A stretch of DNA of 64,000 nucleotides from an uncultured Collinsella sp. (GTDB lineage: Bacteria; Actinomycetota; Coriobacteriia; Coriobacteriales; Coriobacteriaceae). The stretch spans positions 26,150 through 90,149 of the forward strand of contig CAKULD010000009.1 of the NCBI GenBank assembly GCA_934667065.1. The letters run 5' to 3'. Positions within the stretch are counted from its first letter, which is position 1. The number at the start of each line of letters is the position of its first letter. Below the pieces are notes generated by a model, which was not told the DNA's origin, made no database searches, and was given only the letters and a program-made list of their open reading frames with translations. This document shows positions 42,379 to 51,042 of this stretch, piece by piece. Position numbers and translations under genes: made by a program.

Positions 42379-43305
42379 CTAGCGCTCCTCGCCGGCTCGG
42401 GCCAGGTCGTAGGGTGTGGTCTGGTAGACGTAGTAGTTGAGCCAGTTGGTGTAGAGCAGCTGAGCCTGGCTGCGCCAGACGTTGCGCGGCTCGGCCGTGG
42501 GATCGTCGCCCGGGAAGTAATGCGCCGGCACCTGAGGATTGAGTCCGCGCTTCACGTCGCGCTCGTACTCCAGGCGCAGCGTATCGGTGTCGTACTCGGG
42601 GTGGCCAAAGACAAAGAAGCGACGGCTGTCGACCGACTTGACCACGTACAGGCCCACCTCGTCGGACACAGCCACGACCTCGAGCTGCGGCTCGGCCTCC
42701 ACGTCCTCGCGGCGCACGTCGGTGTTGCGCGAGTGCACGGCATAGAAGCGGTCATCGAAGCCGCGCACCAGCGGGCTTTGCGGCTTCACCAAATAATGCT
42801 CGAACACGCCGCTCGCCTTGGCCGGCAGATCGTACTTTTGAATCCCGTAATGGTGGTACAGGCCAGCCTGCGCGCCCCAGCAAATGTGCAGCGTGGAGTG
42901 CACGTGCGTGGTGGACCAGTCCATGATCTGGCAGAGCTCGGGCCAGTAGTCGACCTCTTCGAACGGCATCTGCTCCACCGGCGCGCCGGTGATGATCAGG
43001 CCGTCGTAGTGGATGTCGCGGATGTCGTCGAACGTGCGATAGAACGTCTCCAAATGCCCGGCGCTTACGTGCGTGGCCTCGTGCGTCTTGGTGCGCAGCA
43101 GATCGACCTCCACCTGCAGCGGCGTGTTGGAGAGCTTGCGCATGATCTGCGTCTCGGTGGCGATTTTGGTGGGCATGAGGTTAAGGATGAGCACGCGCAG
43201 CGGGCGGATGTCCTGGTGCAGCGCGCGGTACTCGGTCATGACAAAGATGTTCTCGCTCTCGAGCTGCGCGGCAGCAGGGAGGGCGTCGGGAATGCGAATG
43301 GGCAT
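42379..43305 (-). CDS. metA: Homoserine O-acyltransferase (MetA family), probably acetyl-CoA specific
   Basis: Methionine biosynthesis enzyme acylating homoserine. The 308-residue protein has the nucleophile cysteine in HICWGAQAGLYHHYG, the histidine in FGHPEYD and the family's Y-x-P-L-x-x-N-like core. Glutamate follows ITGAPV where succinyl-CoA-using E. coli MetA has glycine; in this family that glutamate is known to favour acetyl-CoA, so the product is probably O-acetylhomoserine. No methionine riboswitch is evident upstream. Confidence 0.92.
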   Translation of the reverse strand: MPIRIPDALPAAAQLESENIFVMTEYRALHQDIRPLRVLILNLMPTKIATETQIMRKLSNTPLQVEVDLLRTKTHEATHVSAGHLETFYRTFDDIRDIHYDGLIITGAPVEQMPFEEVDYWPELCQIMDWSTTHVHSTLHICWGAQAGLYHHYGIQKYDLPAKASGVFEHYLVKPQSPLVRGFDDRFYAVHSRNTDVRREDVEAEPQLEVVAVSDEVGLYVVKSVDSRRFFVFGHPEYDTDTLRLEYERDVKRGLNPQVPAHYFPGDDPTAEPRNVWRSQAQLLYTNWLNYYVYQTTPYDLARAGEER

Positions 43306-43408
43306 GGATGCTCCTTACGAGTCAGTTGCAGCTATGGTACAACGACCGGCCCCCTCCGCGCGAGCACATCGCTCCGCGATGCCGCCAGCGGCCCAAATCA
43401 CCCCAAAA

Positions 43409-43440
43409 GTAGAAATTAAGGCATGTCCCAAAAATCTACC
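43409..43440. repeat. Palindrome with reversed GGGACATGCC loop
   Basis: GTAGAAATT and AAAATCTACC flank GGCATGTCCC. It is a diverged, inverted relative of the element at 41454, located upstream of the lactate dehydrogenase gene. Confidence 0.65.
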
Positions 43441-43516
43441 GCACTTTAGCCTAGCAAAGTGACGGCATGACGCTACAATGTTTCAACGCGAAAAACTCGG
43501 CCGAAAGGATACGTAT

Positions 43517-44494
43517 ATGTACCAGACGCGTAAGATCGGTGTGGTCGGCCAGGGCCACGTAGGAGCACATGTCGCCAACAGCCTGCTTATGCAGGGCATT
43601 GCCGACGAGCTGTACCTGTGCGATATCAACGAGGCCAAGGTGACGTCCGAGGTCCAGGACCTGCGCGACTCCCTTTCGTTTGTCCCCTACAACACCAAGA
43701 TCGTCAACTGCTATGACCACTACGAGGAGCTGGCCTGCTGCGACGTTATCGTCAACGCCGCCGGTAAGGTCGCGCTGGCCGCAGGCAACCGCGACGGCGA
43801 GCTGTTCTTTACCACCGACGCCGCCCGCACCTTTGCCAAGCGCATCGTCGACGCCGGCTTCGACGGCATCTTCGTGAGCATCTCCAACCCCTGCGACGTC
43901 GTGTGCACCGAGCTGTGGCACCTGACCGGCTACGATCCCAAGAAGATCATCGGCTCCGGCTGCGGCCTGGATTCTGCCCGCCTGCGCACCGAGATCTCCA
44001 AGAAGGTCGGCGTGAGCCCCAAGTCCATCGACGCCTACATGATCGGCGAGCACGGCTTTAGCCAGCTGGCCGCCTTTAAGGCCGCAACCATCGCCGGCAA
44101 GAGCCTCACCGAGCTTCAGGCCGAGAACCCCGACAAGTATGCCTTCGACCACATGGAGGTCGAGGAGCTCGCACGCAAGGGCGGCTATGTGACCTACCAG
44201 GGCAAGCAGTGCACCGAGTACGCCGTCGCCAACTCCGCCGCGCGCGTCTGCGCCGCCGTGCTGCACAACGAGCACGCCGTGCTTTCCGCCTCCACGCTTA
44301 TGACCGGCCAGTATGGCGAGGAAGGCATCTTCACCTCCCTGCCGTGCGTGATCGGCGCCGAGGGCGTCGAGGAGGTCTACACGCTCGACCTGTCCGAGCA
44401 CGAGCTCGAGGGCTTCCACAAGAGCTGCCAGCACATCCGCGACAACATCGCCCAGCTCGACTGGTGGGACGCCGAGGCCTACGACGCCAAATAG
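43517..44494 (+). CDS. L-lactate / L-2-hydroxyisocaproate dehydrogenase family enzyme
   Basis: NADH-dependent 2-oxoacid reductase, 325 residues. It has the Rossmann motif GVVGQGHVGAHVA, SISNPCDVV, GSGCGLDSARLR and the catalytic histidine in GEHGFSQ. The substrate loop reads NAAGKVALAAGNRDGE instead of the QKPGETR-type loop of true lactate dehydrogenases, and is closer to 2-hydroxyisocaproate dehydrogenases. The substrate may therefore be a branched or bulky 2-oxoacid. GAAAGGAT precedes the ATG at 43517. It is monocistronic, with a strong terminator. Confidence 0.88.
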   Translation: MYQTRKIGVVGQGHVGAHVANSLLMQGIADELYLCDINEAKVTSEVQDLRDSLSFVPYNTKIVNCYDHYEELACCDVIVNAAGKVALAAGNRDGELFFTTDAARTFAKRIVDAGFDGIFVSISNPCDVVCTELWHLTGYDPKKIIGSGCGLDSARLRTEISKKVGVSPKSIDAYMIGEHGFSQLAAFKAATIAGKSLTELQAENPDKYAFDHMEVEELARKGGYVTYQGKQCTEYAVANSAARVCAAVLHNEHAVLSASTLMTGQYGEEGIFTSLPCVIGAEGVEEVYTLDLSEHELEGFHKSCQHIRDNIAQLDWWDAEAYDAK

Positions 44495-44535
44495 ACCGTT
44501 GGCTGCCGCAACCCTGCGAATCTAAGCGCGATACT

Positions 44536-44576
44536 AAGCGGGCCGCGCCGGAAACCCCGGCACGGCCCGCTTTTTT
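44536..44576 (+). terminator. Terminator of the dehydrogenase gene
   Basis: GCGGGCCGCGCCGG, an AAAC loop and the complementary arm are followed by six Ts. Confidence 0.92.
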
Positions 44577-44595
44577 GGCTCACGCGGCACACTTG

Positions 44596-44783
44596 CGAAT
44601 CGAAGGTGAATACTTTTCCCGAGAAGTGAACGAGCAAAATCGGACCCCCGGAGCATCGACACTTTTGAGGCGCTGTTTCCTGCGGTTTCGTCGAAGTTTT
44701 CCTGCGGTTTTAGCGCCAAAAAGTGTAGATGCTTCGGGGGTCCAAAATAGGTCGTTCACTTCTCGGGAAAAGTATTCACCTTC
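44596..44783. repeat. Long palindromic repeat (MITE-like), copy 2
   Basis: A roughly 188-bp imperfect palindrome homologous to 27548-27733. The outer arms begin GGTGAATACTTTTCCCGAG and end with the complement. The CCCGAG/CTCGGG change relative to copy 1 is present in both arms. Confidence 0.82.
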
Positions 44784-44874
44784 GTTTTCTGACAAACTGA
44801 AAGGGGCTCCGCAACGCAAAACGGGGCCTGCGCTTGGCGAAGGCCCCGTCGTGAAAGATCGCTTTCCCCGTAAC

Positions 44875-45843
44875 TTAGTACTGCTCGACGCCCATGTAGC
44901 GGCGGAACTCGGGGCTGTGGTCGAAGACCTTGCCGCGGGCGGCACGCAGCTCGCAGCTCATCGCGTAGAAGAAGATCGGCTCCAGGAACGAACGCACGCT
45001 GGCGGGCACCTCACCCACGCCATACTCGAGCGCGTCGAGCACCATGATCGTGTCGGTGTGCGTGTTGAGGAACGCAAGCGCACGCTCCTCCATGGGGCGG
45101 CACTCGCCGGCGCCAAGCTGCACAAAGTAGAACACGCCGGGCTCGGTAGCCTCGAAGGGGCCGTGGAAGTACTCACCGGAGTGGATGTAGCAGCAGTGCT
45201 GCCACTGCATCTCCATGAGCGAGCAGATGGCCATGGCGTAGGTCTGGCTAAAGTTGGGGCCGGAGCCCAGGATGTAGAAGAACTTGTGCTGCTGGCAAAG
45301 CTCGGCAAAGTGGGCGCCCAGCTCGGCGTTGACCTTCTCGCGCGCGGCGGGCAGTAGCGCGTCCATCTGCTTAAGCCCCTCGTACATGTCGGCGAGCGCC
45401 TCATAGCCCTCCTGCTGGTCGAGCAGCTCGGCGGCAATCAGAGCGCCGATGCCCTGCGGCACCTCGGCCTGCGACACGCCCTCGCCCCAGGGGTAGACCC
45501 AGGTAGTCCACTTGCCGCTGTCGATCTTGGAGCCCTCGCAGTCGGTCATGGCGACGACCTCGGCGCCGGCAGCCAGCGCCATCTCGCAGCCGTCGACGAC
45601 CTCCTGCGTGTTGCCGCTGTGGCTGCAGGCGATGACGAGCGACTTCTCGCCAAGGCTCTTGGGAGCCATCAGGCAGAACTCACGCGCGGTGTAGACCGTG
45701 GAGGTAAACGTAGTGGCCTCGCGCTTGAGCAGCTCGTTGGCAGGCATCAGGTCGATCATCGAACCGCCGCAGGCGATCCAAAAGACGTTCTCGATCTTAC
45801 CCTTGCGCTCGATGATTTCCTGGACAAGATCATGTGCGTTCAT
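44875..45843 (-). CDS. frlB: SIS-domain sugar-phosphate isomerase/deglycase, FrlB-like
   Basis: A 322-residue cytosolic protein with two SIS domains. The motifs IACGGSMIDLMPANELL and ACSHSGNTQEVVDG form the first phosphosugar-binding site and ILGSGPNFSQTYAMA the second. The segment IHSGEYFHGPFEAT matches fructoselysine-6-phosphate deglycases (FrlB), which cleave Amadori compounds. No kinase or transporter gene is adjacent, so the substrate is uncertain; a related glucoselysine or glucosaminate-type amine sugar is possible. Two GntR operators precede it. Confidence 0.82.
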   Translation of the reverse strand: MNAHDLVQEIIERKGKIENVFWIACGGSMIDLMPANELLKREATTFTSTVYTAREFCLMAPKSLGEKSLVIACSHSGNTQEVVDGCEMALAAGAEVVAMTDCEGSKIDSGKWTTWVYPWGEGVSQAEVPQGIGALIAAELLDQQEGYEALADMYEGLKQMDALLPAAREKVNAELGAHFAELCQQHKFFYILGSGPNFSQTYAMAICSLMEMQWQHCCYIHSGEYFHGPFEATEPGVFYFVQLGAGECRPMEERALAFLNTHTDTIMVLDALEYGVGEVPASVRSFLEPIFFYAMSCELRAARGKVFDHSPEFRRYMGVEQY

Positions 45844-45899
45844 GCTGATGTTCCTCCCTGTGTGGCGGCCTTGAGCGACGGCAGCTCGTACCTGCGGTC

Positions 45900-45978
45900 G
45901 TTCTATGTTGTTCTATTTATACCACGCAAGCTACCGCAGGTGAAGTCATTTCGACAAATTTGTTCTATGTTGTTCTAT
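45900..45978. promoter_or_regulatory. Paired GntR operators upstream of frlB
   Basis: GTTCTATGTTGTTCTAT occurs identically at 45900-45916 and 45962-45978. On the minus strand a TATAAA (-10) overlaps the first copy, so binding would block the frlB promoter. The neighbouring GntR gene is the likely repressor. Confidence 0.8.
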
Positions 45979-45987
45979 CTGTGGACA

Positions 45988-46752
45988 TTAGATGTCGAAC
46001 ACGTAGCGCGAGCCCACGATCTTTTGGCGGCCGAGCAGCAGAGGTCGCCCATCAAAATCGGTAAAGTACGCCTCCATGTAGAAGAGCGGCTCGCCGATCG
46101 GAACCTCGAGCAGCGGGGCCGTCTGAGCATCGGCAAGCGCGATCTCCACGGTACAGGGATCGGACTTGAGCGGCGATCGACCCGAGTGCTCGGCAACAAG
46201 CGCAAAGATCGAGTTGTCGGTAAGGTCCTCGTCGGCCAGCGTCTGCAGGTAGGGGTGGTCTGTCAGCACAAAGGCGTTGTTCTCGAGCATGACGGGGATG
46301 CCGTCGGCCGTACGCACGCGCTCGACCACGATAAGCTCGCAGCCGGGCTCCACGCCAAAGAACGCCGCGTCCTCGCGCGTCGCCGCGACCACCGTGCGCG
46401 AGACCAGGCGTGCGCCCGCTACCATGTCGTTGGCGGCGCAACCCTCGGTAAAGCTCTGAACATCGCCTTTCTGGACAATCTTGCGCTTGAGCTTGGGAGC
46501 GCATACAAAGGTGCCCCTCCCCTGCTGGCGGTTAAGGTACCCCGCGCGCGACAGCTCCTCGATGGCGCGGCGCACGGTGATGCGCCCCACGCCGTAGGAC
46601 TTCGCGAGCTCCATCTCGGAAGGAATGCGAGAACCGGTCGGATATACACCGCGCGCGATCTCGCCCTTCAGGTCATCCATGACCTGCTGGTACAGCGGCA
46701 CGGCGGGCACGTCAGCGCGCTCGGAACGCTCAGTTTTGTTATCGGTTGCCAT
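45988..46752 (-). CDS. GntR-family regulator, UTRA (HutC) type, next to frlB
   Basis: A 254-residue DNA-binding repressor. An N-terminal winged helix (PLYQQVMDDLKGEIARGVYP, then GVGRITVRRAIEELSRAGYL) is followed by a UTRA ligand domain ending SRYVFDI. It starts two bases after the recQ stop, with its ribosome site inside the recQ 3' end, so it is at least partly co-transcribed with recQ. The identical sites downstream at 45900-45978 point to control of frlB, probably relieved by a phosphorylated sugar-amine. Confidence 0.9.
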   Translation of the reverse strand: MATDNKTERSERADVPAVPLYQQVMDDLKGEIARGVYPTGSRIPSEMELAKSYGVGRITVRRAIEELSRAGYLNRQQGRGTFVCAPKLKRKIVQKGDVQSFTEGCAANDMVAGARLVSRTVVAATREDAAFFGVEPGCELIVVERVRTADGIPVMLENNAFVLTDHPYLQTLADEDLTDNSIFALVAEHSGRSPLKSDPCTVEIALADAQTAPLLEVPIGEPLFYMEAYFTDFDGRPLLLGRQKIVGSRYVFDI

Positions 46753-46754
46753 CG

Positions 46755-48731
46755 TTATGCTCCATCCCGTGCGTGCTCGGATTCAAACTCTTCAATCGCC
46801 GCCATAAACTGCTCGCCAAAGCTTTCGGCCTTTTTCTCGCCGATGCCGTTGACCTGGATGAGCTCGTCGCGCGTCTGTGGGCGCAGACGGCACAGACCAC
46901 GCAGGGCCTTGTCGGAAAAGACCATGTACGGCGCCATCTCCAGCTCGGTCGAGATTTCCTTGCGGAGTGCCCGCAGGCGCTCGAACAGCTCGGCGTCGTC
47001 GCCCACGCGCGGACGCTGATCCAGCTCGGCCTCCTCGCGCAGCAAGTCAACGGCACGACGGGCGCGCGCCGATGCCTTACGTTTGGACGCGCGACGCTTA
47101 ACGGTAAAGGCAAAGGTCTCGTCCTCGACCTCGCCGGCACGCGGACCCAGGCCGACCACCGGATATTGGCCCTGCGAGGTGGCCAGATAGCCACGGCCGC
47201 ACAACTGACCGATGATGTCCTTAATGCGCCCGACCGATTCACTCGACAGCTCACCATAGCCGCGGTCCTCGTCCAGATGCATCTGGCGGATGCGCTCGGT
47301 ATTGCCGCCGTGAAGCACGTCGGCGATGAGCGATTTGCCAAAGCGCATGGGGCGCATGGCGACGTAGCGCACGGCGACACGGGCCATGTCGGTGACGTCC
47401 TCAACCTCGAACTGCGTGAGGCAGTTGCTGCAGTTGCCACAGCCCTCGGCCTCGTCCGCCGTGCCGTCCGCGCCCGCCGCCGCATGCTCGGCCGCAGCCT
47501 CGTCGCCAAAGTAGCGCAGCATGTATTCGCGCAGGCAACCGGTGGTATTGCAGTAGCCCTCCATCTGGCTGAGCAGACGGTAACGGTTCTGGAGCGCCCA
47601 CGCGCGCTGCTCGTCGTCGAGCGCTTCGTCGGCCGCATCGCCGCGGTCAATCAAAAAGCGGCGCATGCGAAAATCGTTGCCGTTCCACAACAGATGGCAG
47701 CTCGCCGGATCGCCATCGCGGCCGGCGCGGCCCGCCTCCTGATAGTAGGCCTCGATGCTCTCGGGCACGTTGTTGTGAATCACGTAACGAACGTTGGGTT
47801 TGTCGATGCCCATGCCAAAAGCGTTGGTGGCGACCATCACCTGGATGTCGTCGTCGATAAAGGCGCGCTGGCTCTGGCGGCGGGCGTCGCTGCCCATGCC
47901 GGCGTGGTAGCGCCCCACGCGAATGCCGCTGGGCCCCAGCGCCCCGGCAAGCTCGCCTGCCAGCGCATCGACCGTCTTGCGGGTAGAGCAATACACAATG
48001 CCGCTCTCGCTCGAATGCGCGATCACGTAGTCGCGCACCCAGGCGGTCTTGGCCTTGTCGCCCATTTCCTCGCAGCCAAAGTAGAGGTTCTTGCGGTCGA
48101 AGCCCGTCACCACGGTCGCGGGATTTTGCAAGCCGAGCATCTGCTGAATGTCGGCACGCACGCGCTCGGTCGCCGTAGCGGTAAAGGCCGCCACGATCGG
48201 GCGCTGCGGCAGCGAATCGATGAACTCGCGAATCTGCAGATAGGCGGGGCGGAAATCCTGGCCCCACTGGCTTACGCAGTGTGCCTCGTCAATAGCCACG
48301 AGCGGCACGCCAATGCCGTCGGCGGCCGCGGCCTCCTGCGCAAAGGCGAGAAAGCGCGGCTCGAGCAGACGCTCGGGCGCCACGTACATAAGCTGGTAGC
48401 GACCTTCGCGTGCACGCTTGAGCACGGTATTTTGCTGAGCCGGCGTAAGGCTGGAGTTGAGGTAGCTGGGACGCGCACCCGCCGCGAGCAGTGCGCGAGT
48501 CTGGTCCTCCATAAGCGACAGCAGCGGGCTCACCACAAAGGTGATGCCGGGCAGCATAAGTGCAGGTACCTGGTAGCAGATAGACTTGCCGGCGCCCGTG
48601 GGCATGACGCCCAGCGCATCGCGACCGGCAAGGATCGCATCGACCATGCGGTCCTGCCCCGGGCGAAACGAGGTGTAGCCAAAATAGGCGCCGAGCGTGT
48701 CGAGCGCCATCTGCTGCATGCTATCGGTCAT
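46755..48731 (-). CDS. recQ: ATP-dependent DNA helicase RecQ
   Basis: A 3'-5' DNA helicase for recombination and replication-fork repair. The 658-residue protein has Walker A MPTGAGKSICYQ, DEAHCVSQWG (motif II), TATATERV (motif III), motif VI QEAGRAGRDG, a zinc-binding domain with four cysteines (CxxxxC, then CGNCSNC) and a C-terminal HRDC domain (FERLRALRKEIS). Length is typical. Confidence 0.95.
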   Translation of the reverse strand: MTDSMQQMALDTLGAYFGYTSFRPGQDRMVDAILAGRDALGVMPTGAGKSICYQVPALMLPGITFVVSPLLSLMEDQTRALLAAGARPSYLNSSLTPAQQNTVLKRAREGRYQLMYVAPERLLEPRFLAFAQEAAAADGIGVPLVAIDEAHCVSQWGQDFRPAYLQIREFIDSLPQRPIVAAFTATATERVRADIQQMLGLQNPATVVTGFDRKNLYFGCEEMGDKAKTAWVRDYVIAHSSESGIVYCSTRKTVDALAGELAGALGPSGIRVGRYHAGMGSDARRQSQRAFIDDDIQVMVATNAFGMGIDKPNVRYVIHNNVPESIEAYYQEAGRAGRDGDPASCHLLWNGNDFRMRRFLIDRGDAADEALDDEQRAWALQNRYRLLSQMEGYCNTTGCLREYMLRYFGDEAAAEHAAAGADGTADEAEGCGNCSNCLTQFEVEDVTDMARVAVRYVAMRPMRFGKSLIADVLHGGNTERIRQMHLDEDRGYGELSSESVGRIKDIIGQLCGRGYLATSQGQYPVVGLGPRAGEVEDETFAFTVKRRASKRKASARARRAVDLLREEAELDQRPRVGDDAELFERLRALRKEISTELEMAPYMVFSDKALRGLCRLRPQTRDELIQVNGIGEKKAESFGEQFMAAIEEFESEHARDGA

Positions 48732-48805
48732 GGTTTCCTAACGTCCAAGTCATCTTCCGCCGATTATACGCCGCCGCAGGGACAGTGACACGCTACCGTC
48801 TCCCG

Positions 48806-48891
48806 GACTAGTCGTTGGGGACGTTCTTAAACGACTAGTCAAACAAGAACGTCCCCAACGACTAGTCATTTAAGAACGTCCCCAATGACTA
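48806..48891. repeat. REP-like palindrome array with GGGGACGTTC core
   Basis: A perfect 23-bp inverted pair (48806-48828 and 48845-48867, with GACTAGTCG ends and GGGGACG core) is followed by a third partial copy at 48872-48891. The palindromic GACTAGTC also appears between the arms. It lies upstream of recQ. Confidence 0.85.
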
Positions 48892-48902
48892 CTTTGGACC
48901 GT

Positions 48903-49073
48903 GGCAACGCCGTTGTTTTGGTAAAGCCAGCGAGCGCCCGTCATTTGAGCCAAGGTGCCGTGAAATGAAAAGGCGCTGACCTTCTGGTCGCGCCTTTGAA
49001 ATTGAACGGCAGATTGGCCAAATGCCGGGCGCGCAGCGTCGACCCGTTACGCGGGTTGGTAAACCCGCGTAAC
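48903..49073 (-). repeat. Structured intergenic repeat, copy B
   Basis: Homologous to 12741-12913. It has an outer stem (GCGCCCG-CATTTG with CAAATG-CGGGCGC), the inner GACC-TTCT-GGTC hairpin and a terminal GTTACGCGGG/CCCGCGTAAC hairpin abutting the stop of the GntR gene at 49074. Compared with copy A, at least three stem positions change in compensated pairs. Confidence 0.82.
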
Positions 49074-49793
49074 CTACATCACCATGACGTAGCGGCTGCC
49101 TACGTAGTACTGCTTGCCCAGCAGGACCGGCTCGTCGTTGGGGCCGATAAAGCCGGCGCGCAGGTTGAGCAGCGGGTCGTGCGGGGCAATACCCAGCTCG
49201 GCCGCCTGCTCGGCGTTGGCGCGAACGGCCTCGACCGTGCGGTAGCCGACCGAGACGATCGGGGTTCCGCCGACACGCTCGACCTCGGCAAAAATCGACT
49301 TATCCTCGAGATCGGCCGTCAGCAGCTCGCGATACTCGCCGAACGGCACGAAGATGTTCTCCTCGAAGATGGGCTCTCCATCGGCAGTACGCACGCGCTT
49401 GATGTGCAGCAGCAGCGCATCCTTCTGAAGGCCAAAGAATTCCATCTCGTTTTGGCGCGCCGGAACAATCTGGCGATCGACCACGTGCGCGCCGGCCTTC
49501 ATGCCGTTGTCGGCACACAGCTCGGTAAACGTCTGCAGCGTCGAAGCGTGGAACTGGCGGTTGATATGCGGCGTGGAGACAAAGGTGCCACGGCCCTGCT
49601 GCTTGACCAGGTAGCCATCGGAGCACAGTTCCTCGACGGCGCGGCGCACCGTGATACGACTCACCTCGTACTGCTCGGCAAGCTCAAGCTCGGACGGAAT
49701 ACGCTCCTTGGGTGCATAAACGCCCTTCTCAATCGCGTCCTTGATTTCGTCGTAAATCTGCTGGTAAAGCGGTGCGTTTTTAGGTGCGGGCAT
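49074..49793 (-). CDS. GntR-family regulator, UTRA (HutC) type, second
   Basis: A 239-residue paralogue of the regulator at 45988: winged helix (PLYQQIYDEIKDAIEKGVYA, EVSRITVRRAVEEL) and UTRA domain ending VGSRYVMVM. No sugar gene is adjacent on this side, so its target is unknown. The promoter region holds TTATCAAA-ATA-CTGA (49806) facing TCAGTTTGATAA (49860), a possible autoregulatory operator. Confidence 0.88.
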   Translation of the reverse strand: MPAPKNAPLYQQIYDEIKDAIEKGVYAPKERIPSELELAEQYEVSRITVRRAVEELCSDGYLVKQQGRGTFVSTPHINRQFHASTLQTFTELCADNGMKAGAHVVDRQIVPARQNEMEFFGLQKDALLLHIKRVRTADGEPIFEENIFVPFGEYRELLTADLEDKSIFAEVERVGGTPIVSVGYRTVEAVRANAEQAAELGIAPHDPLLNLRAGFIGPNDEPVLLGKQYYVGSRYVMVM

Positions 49794-49897
49794 ATCTGAT
49801 CACTCTTATCAAAATACTGAAATAACTCATACGTATATAACGTCTTTTTATATGTTACCTCAGTTTGATAAAACGATATACCGCATACAGCAAATCC

Positions 49898-50905
49898 TTA
49901 CTTGCCGTCGTCCTGCTGCAAACTCTCCTGTTCGTTCAGACGCGCCTGTCTGCTCGCCATGCGCGCGGGCTTGTCGGGATCGGGAACGGCCGTGGGCATG
50001 GGCTCGTCGACATGCCCGCCCCACCAGCCGCCCACAAAGTCGAGCGTGTGGAACACGTTGATCACGGCGCCGGGGTCCACATCGCACACCAGCTTGACGA
50101 TATCCTGGCTCTCGTAGGTCGAGACAACGGTGTGCAGCAGGTACATCTTTTCGCGGCTGTACCCGCCGATGACCTCGGCGCAGCTAATGCCATGCTGAAA
50201 ATGGTCGACGTAGGCAGTCATGATCTCGTCGGCCTTACGCGTCGTGATCTGTAGCGTCACGCGGTCGTAGCGGCGGTAGAAGCTATCGATGGTCTTGGTC
50301 GAAATAAACTGGAACACAATGGAGTACGCCGCGTTGTCCCATCCAAACATAAAGCCAAAGATCGCCAGAATGGCGCAGTTAAAGCCAAAGATGACGCCCC
50401 AGATGGTCTTGCCCGTGTGGTTGGACACCCACAGCGCGATAAAGTCGGTGCCGCCGGTCGATGCGCCGGACTTAAGCGCGATAGCGGCGCCCAGGCCCGA
50501 GACCACGCCGCCAAAAATGATGAGCATAATCTTGTCGCCCAAAAACGGTGCAAAGTGAAAGATGTTGAGGAACAGCGACGAGAGCGCGACCTGCATCATC
50601 GAGAAGATGACGAAGCGCTTGCTGATGCCGCTCCAGCACAGGAGCGCCACGGGAATGTTGAGCGCGAGCATGCCGAGCGAGGTGTCGATATGGACGCCGC
50701 CGAGCGAGGTAACGCGATCGAGCAGGACCGCGACGCCGGTAAGACCGCTCGGAAGCAGGTCGGCGGGCCGAATGAACGCCTGGATCAGAAATGTCTGGAG
50801 AACGGAGGAAATTGTGACCGCCACGGCGGTGATGGCGCGGCGGACGATGGTGAGGCGGCCGAGCACGAGTACGCGGTCCGTGAGCTGGTCGATGGCGTTC
50901 GCCAC
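49898..50905 (-). CDS. YitT-family membrane protein (DUF161/DUF2179)
   Basis: A 335-residue inner-membrane protein. Five to six hydrophobic helices (about 15-200) carry the family segments IRPADLLPSGLTGVAVLL and LKSGASTGGTDFIALW. A cytoplasmic DUF2179 domain (YRRYDRVTLQITTRKADEI to INVFHTLDFVGG) and a polar tail follow. The biochemical role of the family is unsettled, with transport suspected. Confidence 0.88.
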   Translation of the reverse strand: MANAIDQLTDRVLVLGRLTIVRRAITAVAVTISSVLQTFLIQAFIRPADLLPSGLTGVAVLLDRVTSLGGVHIDTSLGMLALNIPVALLCWSGISKRFVIFSMMQVALSSLFLNIFHFAPFLGDKIMLIIFGGVVSGLGAAIALKSGASTGGTDFIALWVSNHTGKTIWGVIFGFNCAILAIFGFMFGWDNAAYSIVFQFISTKTIDSFYRRYDRVTLQITTRKADEIMTAYVDHFQHGISCAEVIGGYSREKMYLLHTVVSTYESQDIVKLVCDVDPGAVINVFHTLDFVGGWWGGHVDEPMPTAVPDPDKPARMASRQARLNEQESLQQDDGK

Positions 50906-51042
50906 GTAGGCTCCCTTCGAAGGCAGATGTAGTTGTGGGGCATGCCGGCGATTGTAACATGGAGCGACAGAGGGCGCCTCAATTCACCCTCTCTCGACAA
51001 CCAAAACGGGACCAGCCTTGATTATCAACTTCATCCGAACAC

